Shown here: positions 51,447-60,664 of the stretch, piece after piece
Layout of the letters: the number at the start of each line of letters is the position of its first letter
How positions within the stretch are numbered: position 1 is the first letter of the stretch
Assembly: GCF_047250365.1 (NCBI RefSeq)
Contig: NZ_JBLBVL010000002.1
Coordinates: forward strand, 124,001 to 188,000
From: Thaumasiovibrio sp047250365
GTDB lineage: Bacteria > Pseudomonadota > Gammaproteobacteria > Enterobacterales > Vibrionaceae
DNA: 64,000 bases
Direction: 5' to 3'
The notes under the pieces: model-generated
What the model saw: the letters and a program-made list of their open reading frames with translations, nothing else
The model's database searches: none
Told to the model about the DNA's origin: nothing
Position numbers and translations under genes: made by a program

Positions 51447-53894
51447 TTAGAATGTTCGTCCAATTGTAAATGTAAAGACTTCGTCTCGATCGCCTTCATA
51501 CTTTTTGAGTGGCGTTGCCAAAGAGAAGACCAATGGCCCCATTGGTGACCACCACTGTAAGGCTGCACCCACAGAAGCGCGGAAATTTGTTGGGTCCGAG
51601 TAATCATAGATGTACTTATCACCACTACCGATACTCTTACCTGACAAATCAAACTCAGTGTCCCAAATAGAGGCGACATCTAAGAAGACGCTTGTACGAA
51701 GCTGGTTACGTGCTTCATCAGAAGCAAATGGCGTCGGTACGAAGAGTTCAACACTGGCCAATGCCATACCATTACCACCAACCGATTTATCCGTACCGGT
51801 TAAACACTGGTTACTACCAATGACACTGCCATCGCCGCCGACACAGTTTGTGTTGCCGTCGTAAACCGCTTTCGGGCCTGCAGTATTAGAACGGAAGCCA
51901 CGCAGTGTGCTGAAACCACCAGCATAGAAGTTTTCATAAAATGGCAATAAATGATCGTTGCCATCGATACTGCCATAGCCATTACCATACCCTAAACGAC
52001 CACGCAGCAGCAGACTAAACTCATGCCCTTGGGTCACAGGGAAATACTGTCTTACTTCATATTGTGATTTATAAAACTGGACATCCGAACCAGGCACCGT
52101 CATTTTAACGTAAGCACTCTGATAATTACCTGCCGTCGGGAAGTAACCACGGTTCAAGTTATTTCGTGTCCATGAGATAGACCAGTCAAAATCGTTTACA
52201 TTCAGGCTATTATCTTCAGGGTCTATATTAGGCTCTTGCACCTTAAGAAAACGTTCAACCTGCAGATAAGCATCTAAGTTTGAGATTTTGTTGTGTGTAT
52301 AACCAACACCAAACTCAATGAAATTCAGCTCATCAAATGGAAAACCCCAAGTCAAGGTCGCGCCATAACTCTGGTTGGTATAATCGACAATATTGGCATC
52401 TGACGCTTCAAATTCATCGTAGTAAATCTTACCACCTAGACTCACACCATCGAGGGTGAAATATGGGTTACGGTATTCTAAGCTGATGTTTTTCTGATAA
52501 TCATTCATCATGGCATTGATACCGAAACGGTTTCCCGTTCCCATAAAGTTATCTTGCTCTATGCCAGCCTGAAAACTTACCCCTGATTCTGTACCATAGC
52601 CCACACCAAAGTTGATATTACCAGCATTAGCCTCTCGGACTACATACTCAACATCGACCAAGTCATCGCTACCAGGTACACGGTTGGTACGTACATCAAC
52701 ATTTTCAAAAAAGCCAGTCCGGTTAAGTCGCTCTCGACCTCGCTCGATGGATGCTGAATTAAGCCAGCTGCCTTCCATCTGACGCATTTCTCGGCGTAGT
52801 ACTTCATCTTTCGTCGAGGTGTTGCCACTGAATTCAATGTTACGCACATACATACGTTGGCCTGGGTCGATATTCACGACCAAATCAACATGCTGATTCT
52901 CATCATCAAAATCTGGGAAAGTCTGCACTTGAGGGTAAGCATAACCCGACTCAGCAAGCTTCTGGTTAATCGCCTCTTCCAGTTGTGTGATTTTTGCACC
53001 ATTGTAAGTATCACCTATCGCAAAATCAGCCAATGCTGCGAAATGGTGACCACCACTGGCATCAGCACTACGATAGCTCACCGAATTAATTGTATAAGGA
53101 AGCCCTTCATCAACTTTCAGGGTGATATAAACGCCTTTCTTGTCCGGTGATATTGACACATTGGTCGATTCGACACGGAACTTAAGGTAGCCTTCATTCA
53201 GGTAGCGGGTACGCAGCTTTTCAATATCACCAGCCAATGCCTGCTTCTGATATTGATCATTGGCAAAAAAGTTCCACCATGGGATATCTGAGCGCAAGCT
53301 GAAGCTTTTAGCGAGTTCTTCGTCAGAAAACACCGAGTTTCCAATAAAGTTAATCTGCTCAATTTTCGCAGACACACCCTCGGTGAAAACAAAGCGCAAA
53401 TCAGCTCGATTACGCGGCAATGGGGTGACAACTGCCTGCACACTGGCACTGTACTTTCCTACGGAGTAGTAAAAATCTTCGAGTGCTTTCTCAATTTCAT
53501 TCAGAGTGGTGCGATCCAGCGCTTCTCCCACTCGAATACTCGACGCACTCAAGTTTTCACTCAGCTGCTCGTCTTTCATCGTGCTGTTGCCCGAGAAACT
53601 GATACTCGCAATTGTTGGGCGCTCTTTCACACGAACAATCAGTTGTCCGCCATCACGCAGGACCTTAACATCCTCATAGTTACCGGAGTCAAACAGACGA
53701 CGGATAATCTCAGCCGCATCTTGATCTTCAACTTGATCACCAATGCGAACGGGGATCTGCAATAATGCAGCCCCTAACGTTACCCGTTGCAGTCCTTCGA
53801 AGCGAATATCTTCGACGACAAATGGTTCTGCACCATATGCTGTAATGCTGCTGCCAAACAGCAGAGATGCGATTAGCAGTTTTTTCATTGCCAT
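51447..53894 (-). CDS. bamA: BamA, outer membrane protein assembly factor
   Basis: 815 residues. Signal peptide about 1-21 (KLLIASLLFGSSITAYGA), five POTRA domains (about 24-425) and the 16-strand barrel. The conserved loop-6 motif reads LRGFRSN (usually VRGF/Y), and the chain ends in phenylalanine (FTIGRTF) as expected of Bam substrates. It is the core of the BAM complex. ATG at 53894 is chosen by analogy with Vibrio BamA (MAIK-type start); its ribosome site is 15 bases away, so weak. Located between rseP and ompH. Confidence 0.96.
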   Translation of the reverse strand: MAMKKLLIASLLFGSSITAYGAEPFVVEDIRFEGLQRVTLGAALLQIPVRIGDQVEDQDAAEIIRRLFDSGNYEDVKVLRDGGQLIVRVKERPTIASISFSGNSTMKDEQLSENLSASSIRVGEALDRTTLNEIEKALEDFYYSVGKYSASVQAVVTPLPRNRADLRFVFTEGVSAKIEQINFIGNSVFSDEELAKSFSLRSDIPWWNFFANDQYQKQALAGDIEKLRTRYLNEGYLKFRVESTNVSISPDKKGVYITLKVDEGLPYTINSVSYRSADASGGHHFAALADFAIGDTYNGAKITQLEEAINQKLAESGYAYPQVQTFPDFDDENQHVDLVVNIDPGQRMYVRNIEFSGNTSTKDEVLRREMRQMEGSWLNSASIERGRERLNRTGFFENVDVRTNRVPGSDDLVDVEYVVREANAGNINFGVGYGTESGVSFQAGIEQDNFMGTGNRFGINAMMNDYQKNISLEYRNPYFTLDGVSLGGKIYYDEFEASDANIVDYTNQSYGATLTWGFPFDELNFIEFGVGYTHNKISNLDAYLQVERFLKVQEPNIDPEDNSLNVNDFDWSISWTRNNLNRGYFPTAGNYQSAYVKMTVPGSDVQFYKSQYEVRQYFPVTQGHEFSLLLRGRLGYGNGYGSIDGNDHLLPFYENFYAGGFSTLRGFRSNTAGPKAVYDGNTNCVGGDGSVIGSNQCLTGTDKSVGGNGMALASVELFVPTPFASDEARNQLRTSVFLDVASIWDTEFDLSGKSIGSGDKYIYDYSDPTNFRASVGAALQWWSPMGPLVFSLATPLKKYEGDRDEVFTFTIGRTF

Positions 53895-53956
53895 TGTAGT
53901 TATGATAATTCCTTGTTAGGTCTTACTCTGTCAGGCTAGTGTGAACAATAGCCAAC

Positions 53957-55312
53957 TTACAGACGGGTAAAATCGTTAAATAACGCAATTGCCATTAGTG
54001 CCATCAATAACACCGATCCAATACGATAGCCTGCTTCCTGGATACGTTCCGAAACCGGGCGACGGGTTATCGCTTCAATGGCAAAAAATAACAGATGACC
54101 ACCATCCAATACTGGTAGTGGTAACAAGTTAACTATCCCGAGATTAACACTTATTAGTGCTAAAAAACCAAGAAAGCTAATTAAACCATACTCTGCCGTT
54201 GTTCCGGCACCCTTTGCAATGGAAATCGGTCCACTTAAGTTATTAAGCGCAACGTCTCCCACAATTAGCTTTTTCACCATATCAAACGTGAGCGTGACTA
54301 AATTCCACGTTCGCTCAACTGATTTACCTATGGCGGTGATTGGGTCATGGCGAACCTCAATAAGGTACTCTTCAGGCCAAGGTTCAGTTTGAGGAGCTAT
54401 TCCCGCGTAACCGATCAAAGCGCCACTATGGTCTTCTTGGCTAAATGGTGTGACATCAATAGCAAGTGTCTCATCACCACGCTGTACCAAGAATTCAACC
54501 GCCGTGTCGGGATTAGACTGAATTGTCTCTACCACCTGCGTCCACTGCGTTACTGGCTCTCCATTGAGTGCCAATAATGTATCGCCAGCGATCAACCCTG
54601 CCTGCTCAGCAGCGCCACCGCCGATAACCTGAGCCAGCGCCAACAAAATCTTTGGTCGATAAGGTTGAATCCCTAAGGTTCCAATCGGACTATCGAACTC
54701 AGGGTTAAATTGCCACGAGCGAATATCTAATACGATAGATTGTTCGCGATTCGTTTGCGGTGAATAGACATTCATCTGCAATTCATCTTCACGAATACGC
54801 GAGACTATCCCTAACGTTACCGATTCCCAATCTGCGGTTTTGATACCTGAAACTGACTTTAGTTCCATTCCAGGTGTAATTCCTGCCTCAGCCGCAATAG
54901 ACTGCGGTGCGACCTCACCAATCACTGGCTTGATGGTGGGTAAACCGATAACAAAAATGGCCCAATAAGCAAAAACGGCAAAAACAAAATTCGCTAAGGG
55001 ACCGGCTGCGACAATGGCACTACGTTGCCACAGCTTTTTATTATTAAACGCTTGGTGACGACGCTCCACCGCAACGGGTTCGACACGCTCATCGAGCATT
55101 TTCACGTATCCCCCTAACGGGATAAGCGCCAAACTGTATTCTGTACCCTGCGAATCTGTTCGCTTCCACAACGATTTACCAAAACCGATTGAGAAACGCT
55201 CAACAAAAACACCACAACGTCGTGCCACCCAAAAGTGGCCAAATTCATGCACGGCAATCAGTATTCCCAGTGCAATAACAAAAGCGCCAATGTTCCAGAT
55301 TAAATCTAACAT
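53957..55312 (-). CDS. rseP: RseP, site-2 intramembrane metalloprotease
   Basis: 451 residues. Zinc site HEFGH (H22, E23, H26) in the first helix and the LDGGH motif near 400 in the third. Two PDZ domains lie between about 125 and 305. The enzyme cleaves RseA to release sigma-E after envelope stress and clears signal peptides. Four membrane helices are consistent. Its start overlaps the dxr stop by 7 nt. Confidence 0.97.
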   Translation of the reverse strand: MLDLIWNIGAFVIALGILIAVHEFGHFWVARRCGVFVERFSIGFGKSLWKRTDSQGTEYSLALIPLGGYVKMLDERVEPVAVERRHQAFNNKKLWQRSAIVAAGPLANFVFAVFAYWAIFVIGLPTIKPVIGEVAPQSIAAEAGITPGMELKSVSGIKTADWESVTLGIVSRIREDELQMNVYSPQTNREQSIVLDIRSWQFNPEFDSPIGTLGIQPYRPKILLALAQVIGGGAAEQAGLIAGDTLLALNGEPVTQWTQVVETIQSNPDTAVEFLVQRGDETLAIDVTPFSQEDHSGALIGYAGIAPQTEPWPEEYLIEVRHDPITAIGKSVERTWNLVTLTFDMVKKLIVGDVALNNLSGPISIAKGAGTTAEYGLISFLGFLALISVNLGIVNLLPLPVLDGGHLLFFAIEAITRRPVSERIQEAGYRIGSVLLMALMAIALFNDFTRL

Positions 55313-56505
55313 ACTCTACCCTTTTCAATCAGAGCTCTGGCCTTGCTCCGTGCAGTATGATCCAGCGCCATAATAGCTTCTATACAGGTTGGTTCGCTCA
55401 TCTTCATTGCGTCCAATACGGCTTGATTGGTTCGCGCTATCGCGGTAAAACCAATACGACCTGCCAAAAATGCCTCAACAGCTACTTCATTCGCAGCATT
55501 TAAAGCCGTTGTCGCTGCCTGACCACTGTAACAAGCATCTATAGCTAATGCGAGACAAGGATAACGAGTCATATCTGGTGCCATGAATGTAAACTCACCA
55601 ATTGAAGCGAAATCAAGCGGTTTTACCCCGGCTGGAATACGCTCCGGGTACGCCATCGCGCAAGCAATCGGGGTCGCCATATCCGGCTCGCCCATCTGAG
55701 CTAACACTGAACCATCAGCATACTGTACCATTGAGTGAATCACTGATTGCGGATGAACAATCACTTTTAACTGTTCACGTCTGGCATTAAAAAGCCACCT
55801 CGCCTCAATATACTCCAACCCCTTGTTCATCATGGTGGCAGAATCGACTGAAATTTTCGGGCCCATCGACCAGTTTGGGTGAGCGATGGCTTGTGCTGGA
55901 GTAACACTGTTCAACGCCTCTACTGGGGTATAACGAAAAGGTCCACCAGAGCCCGTCAATAAAATATGGTTAATGCCCGCACGGTCAAGATCGCAACGAC
56001 CCATACGTTGCTGGATCTCTGTCGGCATACATTGAAAAATCGCATTGTGTTCGCTGTCTACAGGGAGAAGCTCAGCACCATAAGCATCTACGGCATCAAT
56101 AAAAAGCTGTCCAGACATGACCAATGCTTCTTTATTGGCCAATAGAATTCGTTTTCCGGCTTTGACAGCGGCCATTGTCGACGCTAGACCTGCAGCACCA
56201 ACAATCGCCGCCATAACCGTATCAACGTCTGTTAGCGACGCGATGGTACATAATCCTTCATCGCCACTTAATACTTCCGTTGGCAGCTGTTGCTCTTTAA
56301 CTAAGCGCTGAAGTTCTGCCGCCGCTAATTCGTCCGCCATCGCCGCAACCCTTGGCCGCCAGCGTAAGCACAATTCAAACATCGATTTGACATTACGTCC
56401 CGCCCCTAAGGCAACAACGTTAAATTGATCTGGGTTGCATTCGACAACCTTTAAGGTGCTGGTGCCGATGGAGCCGGTTGCTCCTAATATGGTGAGATTT
56501 CGCAT
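55306..56505 (-). CDS. dxr: 1-deoxy-D-xylulose 5-phosphate reductoisomerase
   Basis: 399 residues. NADPH-binding GATGSIG at 8-14, the metal site D150-S151-E152 (LLPVDSEHNA), and the flexible loop containing SGGPFRYTP. Commits to the MEP isoprenoid pathway, feeding undecaprenyl phosphate via UppS in this same cluster. Weak ribosome site. A 9-bp GC hairpin separates it from cdsA. Confidence 0.97.
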   Translation of the reverse strand: MRNLTILGATGSIGTSTLKVVECNPDQFNVVALGAGRNVKSMFELCLRWRPRVAAMADELAAAELQRLVKEQQLPTEVLSGDEGLCTIASLTDVDTVMAAIVGAAGLASTMAAVKAGKRILLANKEALVMSGQLFIDAVDAYGAELLPVDSEHNAIFQCMPTEIQQRMGRCDLDRAGINHILLTGSGGPFRYTPVEALNSVTPAQAIAHPNWSMGPKISVDSATMMNKGLEYIEARWLFNARREQLKVIVHPQSVIHSMVQYADGSVLAQMGEPDMATPIACAMAYPERIPAGVKPLDFASIGEFTFMAPDMTRYPCLALAIDACYSGQAATTALNAANEVAVEAFLAGRIGFTAIARTNQAVLDAMKMSEPTCIEAIMALDHTARSKARALIEKGRVC

Positions 56506-56520
56506 ACTATCACTTTATTA

Positions 56521-56545
56521 ACGCCGCGCGCTGTGAGCGCGGCGT
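56521..56545. repeat. GC-rich hairpin between cdsA and dxr
   Basis: ACGCCGCGC, 7-nt loop, GCGCGGCGT. No T run follows on either strand, so it is more likely an mRNA processing or stabilising element than a terminator. Confidence 0.5.
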
Positions 56546-56552
56546 GTATTGA

Positions 56553-57401
56553 TTAGAGCAACCACAAATAGAGCAAAGCAAAGACAGGAAGTGCCGCGGT
56601 TAGGCTGTCAATACGGTCTAGAATACCGCCATGACCTGGCAAAATACGTCCACTGTCTTTTATGCCAGAAACACGTTTGAACATGCTCTCGACCAGATCG
56701 CCCATCACAGAAATAACCACTGTAATCATGGCAATCACCAAGAGACTAAATGGCCCTTTAAATGGGATGCCAAATGCCATTGCTACCAACCCTGTTACAA
56801 TAATCGCAGCAACAATGCCGCCAAACAGCCCTTCCATGGTTTTATTTGGGCTGACAGCTGGTGCCATTTTACGCCGCCCAAATGCTCGACCAGCAAAGTA
56901 AGCACCGCTGTCGGCTGCCCACACGAGGAAGCAGACCAACATAACCAGTTGTGCACCATTATAGCTATCCACGTGATAGTCATAAGCACGCAACATCAGC
57001 ATTGACCAAAAGAAAGGCAATAAGGTTAATAGACCATAGCACTGCTTAATTGCTGTTGTTGCTGCAACTTTGCGATTTGATGCGGGGTAAGTAATTACTA
57101 ACCAAGAGGCAAATAGCCACCATACCGCACCCACAGCAAGAATGGCTTTATGGGCACTGCCGATGCGCTGCAGTGCATCAAGGTCTGTTGGCACAACCAA
57201 TACGGATAACAGCAAAACACTGCTCATCAATATCGTTTCTGTGACACGGTGTGATGGGCGAGTAAATTGGCTCCACTCCCAAAAACCAACAACCGTTAAG
57301 GCAAAAAGTGCCAACATGAAAGCAGAAAAGGGTAAAAAGAAAATTCCAGCCACCACTAACGGTGCCAGAATTAAAGCGGTGAGAACGCGTTGTTTCAGCA
57401 A
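56553..57401 (-). CDS. cdsA: Phosphatidate cytidylyltransferase (TTG start)
   Basis: 282 residues. Reading from TTG at 57401 with GAGG seven bases upstream gives MLKQRVLTALILAPL, as in other CdsA proteins. Around eight membrane helices. The family signature SMFKRVSGIKDSGRILPGHGG and ILDRIDSLTAA near the C-terminus is intact. It makes CDP-diacylglycerol for phospholipids. 25 nt after uppS. Confidence 0.95.
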   Translation of the reverse strand: MLKQRVLTALILAPLVVAGIFFLPFSAFMLALFALTVVGFWEWSQFTRPSHRVTETILMSSVLLLSVLVVPTDLDALQRIGSAHKAILAVGAVWWLFASWLVITYPASNRKVAATTAIKQCYGLLTLLPFFWSMLMLRAYDYHVDSYNGAQLVMLVCFLVWAADSGAYFAGRAFGRRKMAPAVSPNKTMEGLFGGIVAAIIVTGLVAMAFGIPFKGPFSLLVIAMITVVISVMGDLVESMFKRVSGIKDSGRILPGHGGILDRIDSLTAALPVFALLYLWLL

Positions 57402-57426
57402 ACTGTAACCTCGTAAAATCTATTGA

Positions 57427-58188
57427 TCACACATGCTTAGACTGCAGTTGTTCGCCTGTACAGCCAAATCGACGCTCTCGATTGATGTACCACAACAACG
57501 CCTGATGTAAAGCATGCTCATCAAAATCGGGCCAATACTGTTCAGTAAAGTAAAGTTCAGCGTAAGCAGCCTGCCATAACATAAAGTTACTGATTCGACA
57601 CTCGCCACTAGTGCGGATCATCAAGTCAACATTCGGAAGATCTGCCATCGTTAGATGCTGAGCTATCGCCGCTTCATCTATCGCTTCTGCCTTGATCTCA
57701 CCCGACTCAACTTGACGTGCCAATACCTTGACTGCCTGAGTTATATCCCACTGACCACCATAGTTGGCGCATATATTTAACACCATACCTTTATTGTTTG
57801 CGGTCAGTAACTGGGCTTCCTCGATTTTGTTTTGTAATCTGGTTGAAAAGCGGCTGGTATCGCCTACCACTCGCAACTGAATATTATTCTTATGAAGGCG
57901 CTTTACCTCACGGCTCAACACCGTGACAAAAAGCTCCATCAACACACTGACCTCATCCTCTGGTCGGCGCCAGTTTTCACTACTAAAAGCGAACAGAGAT
58001 AGTGCTTTTATACCTAATTCACTGGCTTCAGCAACGGTTTTTCGCACCGCGTCCACGCCAGCTTTGTGACCGAATACTCTGGCTTTCCCTCGAGCTTTCG
58101 CCCAACGTCCATTCCCATCCATTATCACAGCGATGTGCGCAGGTAAGGTTTCAACCGAAAACGTTGCTGCCAATGGAGACTCTGTCAT
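57427..58188 (-). CDS. uppS: Undecaprenyl pyrophosphate synthase
   Basis: 253 residues from ATG at 58188, with AGGG six bases upstream; upstream codons in the frame lie over a terminator. Conserved regions: IAVIMDGNGRWAKARG with catalytic D24, GIKALSLFAFSSENWRRP and DLMIRTSGECRISNF. It makes the C55 lipid carrier for peptidoglycan and LPS. In most UppS proteins the motif reads RTSGE-x-RISNF, as here. Confidence 0.97.
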   Translation of the reverse strand: MTESPLAATFSVETLPAHIAVIMDGNGRWAKARGKARVFGHKAGVDAVRKTVAEASELGIKALSLFAFSSENWRRPEDEVSVLMELFVTVLSREVKRLHKNNIQLRVVGDTSRFSTRLQNKIEEAQLLTANNKGMVLNICANYGGQWDITQAVKVLARQVESGEIKAEAIDEAAIAQHLTMADLPNVDLMIRTSGECRISNFMLWQAAYAELYFTEQYWPDFDEHALHQALLWYINRERRFGCTGEQLQSKHV

Positions 58189-58206
58189 ATCTTTCCCTAG
58201 CCAAAT

Positions 58207-58240
58207 AAAAAAGCGCTGTGCAGACACACAGCACAGCGCC
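58207..58240 (-). terminator. Terminator between frr and uppS
   Basis: Minus strand GCGCTGTGC, 9-nt loop, GCACAGCGC followed by TTTTTT. It ends 19 nt before the uppS start, so uppS either depends on read-through or its promoter overlaps the frr end. Confidence 0.85.
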
Positions 58241-58269
58241 CCACTTAAAGCAGTAGAGTCTATCTGAAA

Positions 58270-58827
58270 TCAGACTTCCATCAACTCTTTTTCTTTACCA
58301 GCAAGTACTTCATCCATAGATTTGATAGCTGCGTCGGTAATTTTCTGAATTTCGTCCTGTGCACGACGATCATCATCTTCTGAAATTTCTTTGTCTTTCA
58401 GTAGACCTTTAATGTCAGCATTCGCATCACGACGAATGTTACGCACGGCAACACGGCCTTGCTCAACTTCACCACGAACGATTTTAACTAAATCGCGACG
58501 ACGCTCTTCAGTTAGTGCTGGCAATGGAACACGAATAACGGTTCCTGCTGACATTGGGTTTAGACCAAGATCTGATGCCATGATTGCTTTTTCAACTTTT
58601 GGCGTCAGTTCTTTATCGAATACGGTAATTGCTAGCGTACGCGCATCTTCAGCAATGATGTTACCCAATTGCTTAAGTGGCGTGTTTGCACCATAGTATT
58701 CCACTTGGATGCTATCCAACAAACTTGGGTGAGCACGGCCAGTACGGATTTTTGCTAGGGTATTCTTAAGTGCTTCGACACTTTTTTCCATGCGCTGTTG
58801 CGCATCTTGTTTAATTTCGTTGATCAC
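58270..58827 (-). CDS. frr: Ribosome recycling factor
   Basis: 185 residues with GTG start at 58827 and AAGG eight bases upstream. Conserved N-terminal arm KQDAQQRMEKSVEALKNTL and RTGRAHPSLLD, central VRVPLPALTEERR-type block (IRVPLPALTEERR), C-terminal RRDANADIKGLLKD. It separates ribosomal subunits after termination together with EF-G. 48 nt after pyrH and followed by a terminator. Confidence 0.98.
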   Translation of the reverse strand: MINEIKQDAQQRMEKSVEALKNTLAKIRTGRAHPSLLDSIQVEYYGANTPLKQLGNIIAEDARTLAITVFDKELTPKVEKAIMASDLGLNPMSAGTVIRVPLPALTEERRRDLVKIVRGEVEQGRVAVRNIRRDANADIKGLLKDKEISEDDDRRAQDEIQKITDAAIKSMDEVLAGKEKELMEV

Positions 58828-58875
58828 AGTCTGTACCTTTTAAATCACTTTTCAGGCATTTGCTAAAAAGCGCTA

Positions 58876-59604
58876 TTAATCGTTAGAGATCAGAGTGCCT
58901 TCCTGCTCACCCATTACAACGCGACGCAGTGCACCCGGCTTATTCATATTGAATACACGGATAGGCATATTATGGTCACGCGCTAGAGTAAACGCAGCAA
59001 GATCCATCACCTTCAGCTCTTTTTCAAGAACGTCCTGATAGCCCAGCTTATCACAAAGTTTTGCGTCTGGGTTTTTAACCGGATCATCTGTGAACACGCC
59101 ATCAACTTTTGTTGCTTTCAATACTACGTCAGCCTCAATTTCAATACCGCGCAAGCACGCTGCAGAGTCTGTAGTAAAGAATGGATTACCTGTACCCGCA
59201 GAGAAGATCACAACACGTCCCTGACGTAGCAAGCTAATCGCTTCAGCCCAGTTGTAGCTGTCACACACACCGTTTAAAGGAATTGCAGACATCACACGAG
59301 CGTTCACATAGGCACGATGCAATGAATCACGCATCGCCAAACCGTTCATCACTGTCGCTAACATACCCATGTGATCGCCTACTACACGGTTCATACCAGC
59401 TTCTGCTAGACCTGCACCGCGGAATAAGTTTCCGCCACCAATAACTAGGCCAACTTGCACGCCAAGCTCAATCAGCTCTTTGATTTCTTGAGCCATGCGA
59501 TCGAGGACTTGTGCATCGATACCAAAGCCCTCTTTACCTTGCAGCGCTTCGCCGCTAAGTTTTAGCAAAATTCGTTGATAAGTTGGTTTAGGATTCGTGG
59601 TCAT
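58876..59604 (-). CDS. pyrH: UMP kinase
   Basis: 242 residues from ATG at 59604 (AGG seven bases upstream, MTTNPKPTYQRILLKLSGEA); the frame extends further but without support. Amino-acid-kinase fold with LVIGGGNLFRGAG, GMLATVMNGLAMRD and FSAGTGNPFFTTDSAACLRG. It makes UDP from UMP and is allosterically controlled by GTP and UTP. It is separated from tsf by a terminator-like hairpin. Confidence 0.97.
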   Translation of the reverse strand: MTTNPKPTYQRILLKLSGEALQGKEGFGIDAQVLDRMAQEIKELIELGVQVGLVIGGGNLFRGAGLAEAGMNRVVGDHMGMLATVMNGLAMRDSLHRAYVNARVMSAIPLNGVCDSYNWAEAISLLRQGRVVIFSAGTGNPFFTTDSAACLRGIEIEADVVLKATKVDGVFTDDPVKNPDAKLCDKLGYQDVLEKELKVMDLAAFTLARDHNMPIRVFNMNKPGALRRVVMGEQEGTLISND

Positions 59605-59641
59605 TCTTATACCTTTCCGTGTTTGGGAGAGTGTGGATGTC

Positions 59642-59673
59642 ATAAAAAGACCGTAGCCTTAGCCACGGTCTTT
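59642..59673 (-). terminator. Terminator between tsf and pyrH
   Basis: Minus strand GACCGTGGC-TAAG-GCTACGGTC (one G-T pair) preceded by AAA and followed by TTTTT. Confidence 0.85.
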
Positions 59674-59697
59674 AACAGTATACAGCGAAAAAAAGGA

Positions 59698-60543
59698 TTA
59701 ACCTTTCTGTACAGCTGCTACTTCTTCAGCAAAGCTCATTTCTTGCGCTTTCTCGATACCTTCACCAACTTCTAGACGAACGAAGTTAGTTACAGTTGCG
59801 CCTTTCTCTTTAAGGAAAGCACCAACAGTTTTAGAAGGATCCATGATGAATGCTTGACCAGTTAGAGAAACTTCACCGGTGAATTTCTTCATGCGGCCAA
59901 CAACCATTTTCTCTGCAATCTCTTGAGGCTTGCCAGATTCAACAGCGATAGCAACTTGGATTGCTTTCTCTTTTTCTACCACGTCAGCTGGTACATCTTC
60001 AGGGTTAACGTACTCAGGCTTAGATGCAGCAATGTGCATAGCAACGTGCTTGATGGTTTCTTCGTCAGCGTTACCAGCAACAACAACACCGATACGGTCG
60101 CCGTGACGGTAAGAACCCACTTTCTCGCCTTCGATGAACTCAACGCGACGGATAGAGATGTTCTCGCCGATTTTAGCAACTAGAGCGATACGCGCATCTT
60201 CAAATTTCGCTTGAAGAGCAGCGATGTCTAGACGCTCAGCTAGAGCTGCATCTAGAACTTCGTTAGCGAATGCTAGGAAGTTAGAATCTTTTGCAACGAA
60301 GTCAGTCTGGCAGTTCACTTCAAGAAGTGCTGCAACACCGTCAGCGTCTTTAATTAGGATGGTACCTTCAGCAGCCACGTTGCCAGCTTTTTTAGCAGCT
60401 TTAGCGGCACCGCTTTTGCGCATGTTCTCGATTGCTAGCTCGATATCAGCATTTGCTTCAACAAGTGCTTTCTTACATTCCATCATGCCTGCGCCAGTAC
60501 GTTCACGCAGTTCTTTAACTAGGGCAGCGGTAACTGTTGCCAT
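59698..60543 (-). CDS. tsf: Elongation factor Ts
   Basis: 281 residues. N-terminal UBA-like domain with LRERTGAGMMECKKAL and TDFVAKD (TDF contact with EF-Tu), core domain and C-terminal coiled coil region. It exchanges GDP on EF-Tu. GAGG lies upstream of the ATG. It follows rpsB by 121 nt, with a hairpin attenuator in the gap. Confidence 0.98.
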   Translation of the reverse strand: MATVTAALVKELRERTGAGMMECKKALVEANADIELAIENMRKSGAAKAAKKAGNVAAEGTILIKDADGVAALLEVNCQTDFVAKDSNFLAFANEVLDAALAERLDIAALQAKFEDARIALVAKIGENISIRRVEFIEGEKVGSYRHGDRIGVVVAGNADEETIKHVAMHIAASKPEYVNPEDVPADVVEKEKAIQVAIAVESGKPQEIAEKMVVGRMKKFTGEVSLTGQAFIMDPSKTVGAFLKEKGATVTNFVRLEVGEGIEKAQEMSFAEEVAAVQKG

Positions 60544-60584
60544 GGTCTATTCCTCTGTTTGAATATCAATCTTGGTGTAAAATT

Positions 60585-60606
60585 CAGGGGCCAAAAGAGG
60601 CCCCTG
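60585..60606 (-). terminator. Attenuator-like hairpin between rpsB and tsf
   Basis: CAGGGGCC, 6-nt loop, GGCCCCTG followed on the minus strand by AATTTT. The rpsB-tsf spacer of E. coli also carries an attenuating terminator; here the T run is weak. Confidence 0.6.
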
Positions 60607-60664
60607 ATAACCATTCTTTCGTCTATCGATTGTAGACAAAAATGCTCAATTGGAGCTGGTAGTC

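Noticed and set aside
51425..51679. 85-codon N-terminal extension of ompH overlapping bamA
   Set aside because: It lies within the bamA 3' end, lacks protein character, and the signal peptide begins at the TTG at 51424.
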